Below are positions 44,040 to 53,735 of a stretch of DNA of 64,000 nt, in pieces. The notes below the pieces were generated by a model. It had not been told where the DNA came from. It ran no database searches and was given only the letters and a program-made list of their open reading frames with translations. Every line of letters starts with the position of its first letter. Position 1 is the first letter of the stretch. This DNA comes from Tolypeutes matacus (taxonomy: Eukaryota > Chordata > Mammalia > Cingulata > Chlamyphoridae): NCBI GenBank assembly GCA_026826555.1, contig JAKSZT010017954.1, positions 1,481,336-1,545,335 on the forward strand, read 5' to 3'. A program made the position numbers and the translations under genes.

Positions 44040-44450
44040 ATGTGAGACTATTCTTTTCCTCAGAACCTCACTAACACTGGGTAATGTCAATTGTTAAGCT
44101 TTTGCTAGTTAACAAATAGATTATTTTTAATTCACATTTCCTCCATGAACAGTGAGGGCAGCCATCTTGTAGTATGTTTATTAGCCATTAGTATCTCTTG
44201 TATAAATTAAATTTCCTTTTGATATCCTTTGCCCATTTATCTGATAGGATGCTTGTCTTTTTTAATTGGTTTATAGGAGGCTTTTTATAGGATATGCTAT
44301 TAATTATTGCTCATATTTTCTCCAAATCTATCATGTATCTTAGAAATATAAACACATTTTTCCACACTCTTATGGTACTTGTATAGTTCTGGTTTTTCAT
44401 TCAGTTCCTTCATCTGACAGCAGCTTTGTGTGTATGTGGTGTAAAGTGTC
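44040..44450 (-). mobile_element. L1 LINE fragment, antisense
   Basis: CCTCACTAACACTGGGTAATG, GATATCCTTTGCCCATTTATC, AATTGGTTTATAGGAGGC, and TCTCCAAATCTATCATG keep the order seen in the reverse-oriented L1 at 7270-9330 (its 8580-8720 segment). Confidence 0.75.
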
Positions 44451-45592
44451 AGGAGCTATTTTGTATCAAAGTGGATAGCTAATTATCCCAGTGCAGAATT
44501 TTTTTTTAAAACACTGGATAAAAGAGAATAAAACTTTGTCTTTGAGGGATGGAGAATGTGAACCAAAAATATGCAGAAGCAATTTTTATTTAAAAAACCC
44601 AGATGGAGAGCAGGGGTTGAAATGAATTTCCCCTAAAAGCTAAAACTTGTCAAAGTGGTAGCCTAGAGGACTCTCTAGAGAGGTGGAATTGATTGTTTCT
44701 ATCTCCAACCTTTCCTCTCCTTTCCGTTATTTTTTTGAGCATCCATTAATGATTTGATGATGAGTGTGAAAGTTGCAGCATTTTGGCATTTAGGATGGTG
44801 GCATAATTGCACATATTGAAAAACTCTAAATTTATATCTGTCAGTCTCCTGTGTCTCATTATACTGGAGGTGTGAAAATTCCACGTGCCTACTTGTCCAG
44901 TTGTCCAGTTACATCACCGTTCAGGGGAAACAAAATTATCTGTAACTTAGGTTACGTAGAATTATTTGACTTTCTTCCATTTAGTTGATACTGAAACTAG
45001 AATTTGAATATCCTTTTCTTTCTTTGCTTTTTATTTCCCCCTTTCTTTCTCTGCTCCCAAAGATATAAACCCACTGGTACCTCCTTCCCAGCCCTTAGGA
45101 AAGCATCACTGTTTAGGCAGCCTGTGGCTGTTCTAGAACTCTTGTGGCTCAATACCTGCCACCGGGATTTCTCCCTTTGTTGAGACTGCAACAATGGTTT
45201 GGTCCAGACTGAAGCTGTTCTTTGAAGAAGTACCATTACAGTAAAGTAGAGAAAAATTTCTTCCTCCAGGAGGCGAGGACTGAAGAATTTCATGCTGAAG
45301 TCTTGCCTTTTCAGCATGGTTGTGCACAAGGGAATGAGTGGGGAAGGAAAAACCATGAAGTAAATGATGAGACTGTACTTAGCTCTCTCTAAGGCGACCA
45401 CTCTCTCCCTCTTTAAAGACTTTTCTTTTCCCAACTTCTGGACCCCTGGCCCCTCCAGGTTTGCCCCAGCTCGCTGGTCGCCCTTGTGAGACCCCCACCC
45501 CACCCATTCCCTCAGGTTGGGGTTCCCTGTTGTATCTTCACTCTCTGTCCCTATGAGGCTTTAAATACCCTCAGCAGAATGATGACATCTGC
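44451..45592. other. Unique AT-rich sequence
   Basis: Contains T-rich runs but no nameable repeat. The 168-codon minus-strand frame (44997-45503) is lysine-rich at its end and low in domain character. No gene is called. Confidence 0.45.
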
Positions 45593-45619
45593 GTTTACAT
45601 CAACCCAAGGATTCAGTTG
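45593..45619 (+). repeat. 27-bp dispersed direct repeat, copy 1
   Basis: This 27-base segment recurs with one difference (C to T at its sixth base) at 46310-46336, 717 bp away and in the same direction. The flanks differ. Its surroundings here are not recognisable repeat, making this the likely source copy. Confidence 0.9.
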
Positions 45620-46224
45620 CCTGCTCTGCTCAACGTCTCCATTCAAAGGGATGTTGCAGACATAAGGTGGCTTAAAAAGACAGCTGTGGATCCCCCAAAC
45701 CCTGACTTCCTTCTTTCTAGGAAGCGCAGCCGCTCAGGCTGAAGCTGCCATGTGGCCCCTGATTTACCTCCTGCCCTCGCTCTGCGCATCCCGTCCACCA
45801 GCGCGTCTGCTCCCCCTCTGGAACATCTCCCAAATCTCCACCTCTACTGCTGTCACCTTGCCCAAGCCAGCCGCCATCTTCCCTGGACCACAGCTTCGGT
45901 TCTTAGCTCCTCCTGTCTGTTCTCTTTACCCAGCAGCCCCAATTTTGTGTTTAATTGATGCGACTCGGACCACACAACTGCCCTGCTTAGCCCCTCTGAG
46001 GCTGTCCCACCTCCCTGCCTGGGCTTTCTGGGGCCCCATGTGATCTGGCTTCCGCCACCGGGCCCCCTATTCCCCCCACCCCCGGTCCTGACCCTCTCTC
46101 CCCTGCCGCCGTCACTCACTCACTGGCCATGGCCTCTGCAGCCCAGCCGTCTCCCTTAAGCTTGCGGAGCCCACTCCTCCTCAGAGTGCCGGAAATTCCC
46201 ATGGCTGGCATCCCAGCCCGAGGT
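45620..46224. other. Pyrimidine-rich sequence, possibly old L2 coding remnant
   Basis: CCGCCATCTTCCCTGGACCACAGC and the later GGCTTTCTGGGGCCCCATG pattern could be very decayed L2, upstream of the recognisable L2 end at 46225. Chance frames are present on both strands. Confidence 0.4.
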
Positions 46225-46402
46225 CATTATCCTGTTAATGTCAGACTTTATCCTGTTTATTTCTTCTCCTTTTCTGTCTGTCTCCCTTACTAGAATGTTA
46301 ATTCCATGAGTTTATATCAACCCAAGGATTCAGTTGAGAGCAGAGACCCTTTTTGGTCATGCCTGGGGTACAATAGCAGCTCAGTAAATAGCTGTTGCCT
46401 GG
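46225..46402 (+). mobile_element. L2 LINE 3' end, sense, with a short insertion
   Basis: TTATTTCTTCTCC...CTTACTAGAATGTTAATTCCATGAG runs to 46310 and the L2 continues at about 46338 with GCAGAGACCCTTTTTGG and CAATAGCAGCTCAGTAAATAGC. The L2 consensus has no extra sequence at this point, so 46311 to about 46338 is an insertion. Confidence 0.85.
46310..46336 (+). repeat. 27-bp dispersed direct repeat, copy 2 (inserted in L2)
   Basis: 26 of 27 bases match 45593-45619. It interrupts the L2 motif TCCATGAGGGCAG exactly between GAG and GCAG, so this is the derived copy. No poly(A) or target-site duplication is visible. Confidence 0.9.
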
Positions 46403-47171
46403 CTGACTGGATATTTCTGTGGGCATGATAATGACCCGTGACACGGGGGCTGCCCTGTGTTCCCACCTGCTTCCTTCCTTTCCCCCTAAAGCCCGAGTGC
46501 CCTGTTTGTAGGCAGAGGGCCTTGACTTCTGGACAAGCTCTACAGATGTGAGCTCTAATGGACCGTTTTCACTGCTCAGAAAATGTTCCAGGAGATGACT
46601 TGAAAGAGACTGAGGTGTGACTGGCAGGCTGGAAGTGGAAGTGGAGAAGCTGGCTCCCTGGGGCCAGGGTATGGGACGGTGGGCAGAGGAGGGCTGTACA
46701 GCTGGGGCTCCGTGAGGCTTTCGCCGTCGGGCAGGTCTTCACCCTCGGGGGCAGCCAGGTGTGAGTTTTGGCAACAACCCGATTGAATGGGTTGTTTCTA
46801 TAGCATAGAAAATTGATGCTATTAGATTTTGAATTGTGGTAAGAGAAACTGTATAGTTAATTATCAGTCTAATATTATAAAATCAAATGTTGGGTCACTT
46901 CCAGGGTCTTACTGATACAGCAGTAACTGAAAACAGCCCTAAGTAAGAGAGCCTGAGGCTGACTCCCAGCTGCTCCCAGTAGGTTTGTGAAGTTTGGGCA
47001 GGAGGGATCCTGCTCACCCCACCACCCTGGCTTAGGTTTCTTGTTTCTTCCTTCAGTTGATCGTTCAGGAAATGTGTTTTGCACATTTGTCGGTGCCAGC
47101 CTCTTGGCAGGTGCTGGGGCACAGTGAGCAGGGCTGTGTTGTCTGGCTGCTTAACGTTTGGGCTTCCATCC
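46403..47171. other. Unique sequence
   Basis: GTTGTCTGGC, preceded by GTCGGTGCCAGCCTCTTGGCAGGTGCTGGGGCACAGTGAGCAGGGC at about 47088-47134, looks like a scrap of reversed L2. Otherwise there is no feature. Confidence 0.45.
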
Positions 47172-47362
47172 GGTGCTGCAGCAATGGGGCAGGGGCCAGC
47201 AGGGCCATCCCAGCCGGGGAGGGGGAGACTAATGCTGCGGTAACGGGGCAGGGGCCAGTGGGACCATCCCAGCCGGGGAGGGGGAGACTAATGCTGTGGT
47301 AACGGGGCAGGGGCCAGCGGGGCCGTCCCAGTTGGGGAGTGGGAGACTAATGCTGGGATAAA
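47172..47362. repeat. Minisatellite, 59-bp unit, about 3.2 copies
   Basis: GGGGCAGGGGCCAG starts at 47186, 47245 and 47304, a constant period of 59. Each unit contains CATCCCAGCCGGGGAGGGGGAGACTAATGCTG with a few substitutions, and a partial unit precedes the first. It is GC-rich and G-biased, as for classical variable-number tandem repeats. Confidence 0.95.
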
Positions 47363-48883
47363 AAGAGGGCTGTGCAGGGCGTGGTGCTGCCTCTCAAAAA
47401 CTACATCTTACAGTGTAGGAACTTTTATATGAACAGATCTGACCACATCTCCACCTGGTACTTGAGAGGAAAACGACAGCATGAAATAGAGTCAGGTTTT
47501 TTCCTGGGCAGTCCCTGGAAGGTTCTGGCTTCTTCCCCTGACCACACCCCAAGGCAGAGTCCCAGTGCTGTGCACAGCCCCCTCCTGCTCTGAGCTCTTT
47601 ACTGCTTGCATGCCCTGCCTGCACTCCCCAGCCCAGCTCGGGGGTCCCAGGACCAGCAAACCAGCCGCCTCGGCCTAGAAGCCACCAGCAGCGCCTCTTC
47701 CCTGAGTGCCAGCCGACTGCCACCTTTCATAAGTCTCAGGGCCCAGCTTCCACGTTCAGCTTCCTGCTTACTGAATCCTAGAGGTCAGTTTTTCTTTCTG
47801 CAGCCACCAGGTTGCATGCTGTGTCTTTTGGGATTTTGAAAACAGAAGATTAACGTGTGACCAGTGTTCCAGGGAGCGCTACAGAGGCCCCTCGCTTGAC
47901 ACAGTCGTTTAGCCAGAGCCGCCCCCTCTGTCCTTTCATGAACTCAACCGGCACTACTCCCCACCCCCCCATACACACACACCCCCGTCCCCTCTCCCCA
48001 AGGCACTGTGCCTCGCCTGACACCTGTGTGTTTGTCTGCTGGCGTGTGGTGGGCCAGAAGTACTTGTTGAGGGAACGGACGACCACCGCGCTTGGAGCAC
48101 CGTGGTGGTCTGGCCTGGGCTTTGTGGAGCAGCCCGTTAGTGACCGCGAGAGTTGTGCCGTCCCCAGGAGGACTCTTCCGCCACTCTCTTCTGCAGATCT
48201 GTGCTTATTAAAGTTACGGCGAAAGGGTTCCACATGGTGTTCACCGTGTGAATGCCCTGGAAACAAGTAGCGGTTGTCGGAGACTGAAGTTTCAAGTCTT
48301 GACTAATAAAACAAGGGGGGTTTAGCTTTGTCACATAAGCGGGAGGGAAGGTTAACGATTGTTTTCTGTACCCACCAGTTAGTTAGACCTGAAATTTTAA
48401 AAAGTAGCTAAGGAAAAGGGAAAGCACACAACACAAACCTTGCCAGGTTGTCCAAGTATTTCTTTGCCTGTTGATTGCTGGGTTTTCTCTCTACCTGCAT
48501 TTCACACTAAAAGTATGCCTCAGATTTGGCCAATAATACATCCATAAAAAGTAGTTTACCCATGGAACTTTCCCTTCTGAAACCATGGGTGCTGATGCTT
48601 CCTCCACCAGGCCTGCCCCCTCTTCCTCACTGAGCTGCTGTGGGGTGGGGGTGGGCGGCTGGGCCGGCCGCTGGATGCTCTGTGCTCCTGGTGGGGGTCT
48701 GCCCTGCCGGGTCCCCCAGGAGCCCCTACTCGGCAGCCACCCGCCGTCTCCACCACCACTGTCTCTGAGCTTACTCCCATGCCCTTGAGGGAAGCAGCCC
48801 TAGACTTTGTCTCAGGAAAAGGGGGAAAAGTCGCTTCCTCACCTGCAGATCAGGGACAGTGTTAGTCTCTTCCCCAAGATGGA
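47363..48883. other. Unique sequence, no gene recognised
   Basis: GC-mixed. Frames of up to 138 codons on opposite strands at 47850-48270 are mirror chance frames. 48160-48480 becomes AT-richer and repeat-poor. Confidence 0.5.
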
Positions 48884-48912
48884 GTGTGTGTGTGTGTGTG
48901 TGTGTTTGTGTG
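48884..48912. repeat. (GT)n microsatellite, imperfect
   Basis: A GT dinucleotide tract of 21 bases, one TT interruption, then two more GT units. Confidence 0.95.
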
Positions 48913-49989
48913 ACAGGAAGCTCACGCAAGTGTTCACCAAAGCGCCAGTGGTTGGAAAAGTGGCGCACCCAAGCAGGGTGCTTATCAGTTAATCGATTCA
49001 CTGATTCCACGAATCGTTACTGCCCCTGCCCTCGCAGGAAGGAGTGGTGCCCAGCCGTTAACAACTGGAGTCAAAAACACTGAGGAGAACCATGGGGACG
49101 TTGATGTTAGAGTAGTAACGAGAGGCAGGAGCTGAATGCAGGAGGTCAGCCCTGCGGGGCCAAAAGGACACCGCTCGGGTAAGGATGTGGGGTTGGTGTA
49201 AGGTGTTTAGAATATCAAAATTTTTCTTTGATGCTGCTATTGTGTTTGCTCTCCTTAAAATAGTTATAGTTAGGACGGCAACGGCTGTCCTAGAAAGTCA
49301 ACCCCGAAAAACAAGCCAGCCCAGGTGCTGTGGTGTCACAACCCTGCCTACCCCCAGCCAGTTAGTCCCCCCTTGTGCCCTTGGTGGCGTCCTGGGCTAA
49401 TGCTTTTCCTTTGTGCCCTGCTAGTGTTCCAGGCCTGCCGCTGACGACCATACTGATTATCCACGTGCCAGCCACGGCCCTTAGCGTGTAGCGTGCTTGC
49501 GTGTGGGCCCGTGGCTTATTCCTCTTTATTTCCTTGTTGGCTAACACAGGCGTGTCTTATATGAACAGGACGAGCGGGTGGGTCGCCTTTGTAAACCTGT
49601 TTCCAGTTGTGTCTTCCGTACCAGCCTCCAGGGTTGTCGCAAGACACAACGGGCCCACAGGGAAGGCGCTCAGCACACACCCTCTTCCGTGTTTTGTGGA
49701 TTCCCCTTCTGATGCTTAGAGTGTTCTCTGAAAAAAGAAAATCCTTTATCAGGCTACTTCTATGAAACTGTCTTGTGAGGGTCCCATGGGACCAGGTTTT
49801 GGAGGCCACAGACTCCCCGTGCTATGCTTTTAAAATGGCGGGCAGCCGGGAGGCGGCTTGGGTGTGAGAAACCTAGATGTCAGTGAAAAATGCGGGAGGT
49901 GGTTGGCATTCACAGTGCCTGACCATAAAACCAGCGCATTCACAGAACAAAATGAGCACTGTTTAAAAAAATAAAGAACAAGACGAAAT
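48913..49989. other. Unique sequence with an L2-like trace
   Basis: TCGATTCACTGATTCCACGAATCGTTACTGCCCCTGCCCTCGCAGG at about 48990-49038 may be a decayed antisense L2 end. No gene is seen. Confidence 0.45.
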
Positions 49990-50320
49990 ATATTTGAATA
50001 TGAGGGCACTGCAAACAGTTTTGCAAGGTATTAAGAGCGCATTAATCTTAATTTTATTATATATTAAAGTTTTAAACTTTTCTTATAATGCAGTTTTCGT
50101 TTTAAAATGTCTGAGGAATTATAAAGCTATTTGGTGTGGCTGTCAGGAAAGGGTTCTTGCCATTTATTGGGGCACTGGTTTTATTTAATAGCCAGATGAA
50201 TGGAACAGTTAATAAAAGAAATATTGCTTTATTCCCTGACATTTATGTCCTTGGTTTCCAATAAAGAATTGAAATTATGAATAGTTGATGGTTTAAATTG
50301 ATGTTTTATGTTGAACGCTA
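49990..50320. promoter_or_regulatory. Candidate conserved non-coding block
   Basis: A strongly AT-rich island between GC-rich flanks, free of nameable repeats, with GCATTAATCTTAATTTTATTATATATTAAAG (50039-50069), CAGTTAATAAAAG and TTTAAATTGATG. The abrupt compositional change and absence of transposons suggest constraint. Alignment would be needed to show it. Confidence 0.35.
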
Positions 50321-50789
50321 GCTATAATTTGCCCTCTGAGGATTGTAATACCGAGAAACAGATGGTTTTTCACAGTAACAAATTGCTATGTGTACACAGC
50401 CTATATAGTCTTGGCTTTCAGATACTTTCACCTTCGGTTCTGAGCTGCCCTGCCGCTGGCAGACCAGGGAGAGATGCGGCCTCTCCGGGAAAGGGGCTTC
50501 CTGTGCAGGGGGTACACGCCAGGCCCCAAGGGCCCAGTCATGGTCAAGGTCGGAGTGCAGCCAGTACCTGCAGCTCAGCCCCGGAGCGTGGAGCGGGGAC
50601 CAGGAGAGTGTTCTGCCTTTGGAGAGGCTCGTGTGAGGTCGCCGTGTGGCAGCTCTGAGGCAGCGCCTGTGGTGTGGCATGTGGCCTGCGGCCTTCTGAG
50701 CCCGTACCGTGTGGCAGGCGCCGTACCCCTAGAGCAGGTGGCGAAATGGAGTGGAAGTGAGTGCTGCGTTTCACAGGGGCCCTCGGGAG
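50321..50789. other. GC-rich unique sequence with moderate CpG
   Basis: Roughly twenty CpGs are spread through 50450-50770. Overlapping frames on both strands (up to 140 codons at 50474-50896) reflect composition. No exon is supported. Confidence 0.45.
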
Positions 50790-50995
50790 CTTGGGCTCTG
50801 AGCCAGGCCACCCGGCTCCCTGGCCTGCCTCTCTGTGAAGCTCCCGAATCCTCCACCACGGCTTCCTTAACCGTAGAAGCTACCTTCTCGTTGTGAGGAT
50901 TAAAGGAGATGGCCCTTGAGACCAATGCTGAGCATGGCTCAGGGCGCCGGGTTCAGGCCCAATGAACAACGACCGTAGTGCTCAGCACCAGAAGC
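50790..50995 (+). repeat. MIR SINE relic, sense
   Basis: GGGCTCTGAGCCAGGCCACC, TTCTCGTTGTGAGGATTAAAGGAGATG, and CAATGCTGAGCATGGCTCAGG follow the sense MIR, with a diverged core. Confidence 0.72.
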
Positions 50996-51729
50996 AGAAA
51001 TTACCCAACAGGCTGGCCTGGCGTGGTCATTGACATCACGGAAGCGCCTTGTTTTTAGGAGAACTTAACACAGCAAGACAGGAGGGTGCAGAAATTTACT
51101 CTCCAGAAAATTTTTACATGGAAGCCAGCCACATGGGCACACGCCGCAGTAGCCCTGCCAAGGGGTCTCTGCTGTTTTGGTCTTGGAGCCCCTGGGTCCT
51201 GGGTGGAGATTGGACTCCCCCAGGTCTAACAGCCGAGGCTCAGACATGAGCTTGGGGCTTGTCACCCTGTTGAGATGTGAGCCAGAGCCACTGGTGGACC
51301 ACTCAGGAATGTGTTCATGTGGAAGATGGAGGGCCTGGCTTGAAGGTAGCTTGAAGGTATAGTTTTGCACACGTAATGGTGACAAAGATGGAATTGGTAA
51401 TTACACACTGGGGCTCTGCCACCGAAGCTCCCGCACTCACAGCCTCAATAAAGGATGCCAAGGATGCACTCTCGTGCCCAAGCCCTCACGCACACCTTCG
51501 TCTCTGGAAGCGTGCCTTCAGCTTGCGTTCCAGCTCCAGCGCCTAACTGCGCAGGTAGAGTTAGTCTCCAAGTGCATGTTATTCAGTGGTTGTTTGGAAA
51601 TGAGAAGAAGCAGCTGAGGCTGGGAATGGCATTGGGCTGCTGGAAGGAGCCCAGGGCCTGCATATTCTCTGGCAGATGCCTTTCTGGACTCCTCCCCCAT
51701 CTGTAATGTTGGGTTATTGAGCTAGAATG
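50996..51729. other. Unique sequence
   Basis: No repeat or gene can be named. Chance frames only. Confidence 0.5.
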
Positions 51730-52135
51730 CCCTTTCAGGGTTCTAACACTGGTCTCAGCCTATTGGGCCCCACTTCAAATCGCTCAGTGTCTCCCTGTGG
51801 CTGAAAGGACGAGTCTGGCTCTTCCTGGGGAGCCATGGTGACGTGGCCCTAGCCTTGCTCAGCCTTGCCATCCTCAGTGAAATCCCAAGGCACCGAGCAG
51901 TGGGCCCCTCTCTTTGGACTCATCCCGTGCTGCTCTCTGCCCCAAGCCCTCAGCTCAGACTTCTGCCATCCTGGGAGCTCTGGTTCCTTTACATCTGGGT
52001 GAGATGCCTCCGGAACCGGCAGCACCTGTGTGGGGTTGGGATTGCCTGCCTACCCTGGGTCAGTGCATCGTGTCTCTGTGTGCGTCGTTACTGTTGAGTA
52101 AGGAGTGCTCCCTTCATCCTTATCGGGACATTTGA
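51730..52135 (+). mobile_element. L2 LINE fragment, sense
   Basis: CACTTCAAATCGCTCAGTGTCTCCC, GGCTGAAAGGACGAGTCTGGC, and TGACGTGGCCCTAGCCTTGCTCAGCC follow the L2 pattern upstream of its GGGCCTTTGC motif. The end is degraded. Confidence 0.65.
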
Positions 52136-52400
52136 CAGGCACGGGGGGGGGGGTGTGCGTGTCACCCCATTTGATTATGGCTCAAGTACTTCATGAGCAC
52201 AACCATTTACAGGCAATAGTTGCTGATAAATTTTCATATCACAAAAGCGGAAGATTTGAAGTCCCTTGTAGATTATAGTCATGTTTCAAAGTTTTCCAAT
52301 CCCTTTATCCAAAAGAAATGTGTTTCAGGAGTTGACTGCTGTGGGCCATTAATTACCCCAGTGACCCCACGGGAGAACCCCGACCCCTCGACCCACTCCA
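52136..52400. promoter_or_regulatory. Candidate conserved non-coding stretch
   Basis: After a G11 run (52143-52153), repeat-free sequence contains TTTGATTATGGCTCAAG, GATAAATTTTCATATCAC and GGGCCATTAATTACCCC, the last being a near-palindromic homeodomain-type site at about 52343-52361. No open frame of interest is present. Confidence 0.3.
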
Positions 52401-53589
52401 TCTCTGTAATCCCCGCTAGAAGCAGGACAGGGACAGTCTTGCTCGCGATCACTGGCTGCCCTCAGGGCCAGCTCCCCACCTGAGCCCTTGGTGATGGAAG
52501 GGCAGCCTCGGAGACTCCGCAGCGCAGGTCCGACAGCCGACAGCACTTGAGAGCATTGCCCGACACAGATGAAAACAAAGGCACACTCTCTTCTACACTG
52601 GGAATAAGTTCAAATGAACTACTGACAAAAAAAGCAAAGGTCAGGGAAGGTGAAACGGTTCATGTAAAAAGCTGTTCTCCATGAGTCAGCCACGGTGTCT
52701 AATATAAGTGTCCCTGTGAGTGTCTCCCAGCTTGTATCCACCCGGCTGGGGGGCTGGGGTGGGAGGTGAGAAATCAGACCCAATTCTGAAGTGCTCGGTG
52801 AGCTGCAAAGAAACTGTCACCTTTCCCCAGCTGTGAAGCCTGAAGCTCTATTTGTGGTCCAGGCCATGGTGCGCCATAAACTCTTCCCAAAACTCTTGGT
52901 CGGGAGTTGTGGCCGTCTCGGTGACTCAGCATCAGCTTTTCTTCCTGTTCACTTCCCACCTTGGGCCTCCTTCCCCAAAACTGCGTCTTCTCTTCCATCG
53001 CCCAGCCCACAGCCCTGCTCAGGCGCCCCGTCTTTTGCGTGACCTGGGCCCACAGCTTCTCCCGGCCTCCCTGTCTCTCCTGTGGCTGGGCCTGTCCTTT
53101 CCATTGCCATGGCCATTGTCCTGAAGAGCCCAGATGAGGGATTCTGGTGCCGTCATCCTTGGGGCATTTGGGACGAGGCCTCCACTCTCTGCCATGTTCT
53201 CCAAGCCTCTTGGTGACAGGGTCCCACGCTTCTACCCCAGATGCAGCCCCTGCCTCCCCCCCCCCCCACCTGGATACCTGCTGGCTCATCAGGTTTCTGG
53301 AGCCTTCTCATTGCTGCCTGTCCACATCCTACCTGCCCTCTTAGCTCCAGCAGGCCCCTGCTCCCCTCCCCAGCCTTCCCACAGCTCCTCGGCCTCACCA
53401 CATGGCAGGTGGGATCCTTTCCCCACCAGGCTGTGAAGCCAGGGACTGCTATGATCTCTGATCCCCTATGTCATCCCCCATGACTCTTGCCGAGGACCAT
53501 ACATGCCCCAAGCAGGGGTGACAGTGGCCACGGTAGTAGGCTCAGTGCCCCATGCTTCCTGTCTATTGAATCTCGGGGGCAGGTGAGAG
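52401..53589. other. GC-rich, pyrimidine-rich unique sequence
   Basis: Contains a C12 run at 53256-53267. A minus-strand frame of 171 codons at 52774-53289 and opposing plus frames are chance frames. CCAGGGACTGCTATGATCTCTG at about 53441 hints at an L2 tail in sense direction, too weak to call. Confidence 0.45.
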
Positions 53590-53735
53590 TGCCTTGATTC
53601 CACAGATGGGAAAACACAGGCTCAGGAACATTAGCAAAGTTTTCCAAGCTCACGCAGAAGTTCTTGGAGCTTCCAAGGACCGGAATCCACATTCACACCT
53701 GAATTTGAGCTTTCCACCACTGCCTGTGCTCTGTT
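53590..53735 (-). repeat. MIR SINE relic, antisense
   Basis: CCACAGATGGGAAAACACAGGCTCAGG, TTAGCAAAGTTTTCCAAGC, TCACGCAGAAG, and GGACCGGAATCCACATTCAC match MIR in reverse. Confidence 0.75.

Noticed and set aside
47172..47362. Regular repeat that might suggest a CRISPR-like array or coding repeat
   Set aside because: Units are directly contiguous with no spacers, the host is a mammal, and the frame changes between units since 59 is not a multiple of three.
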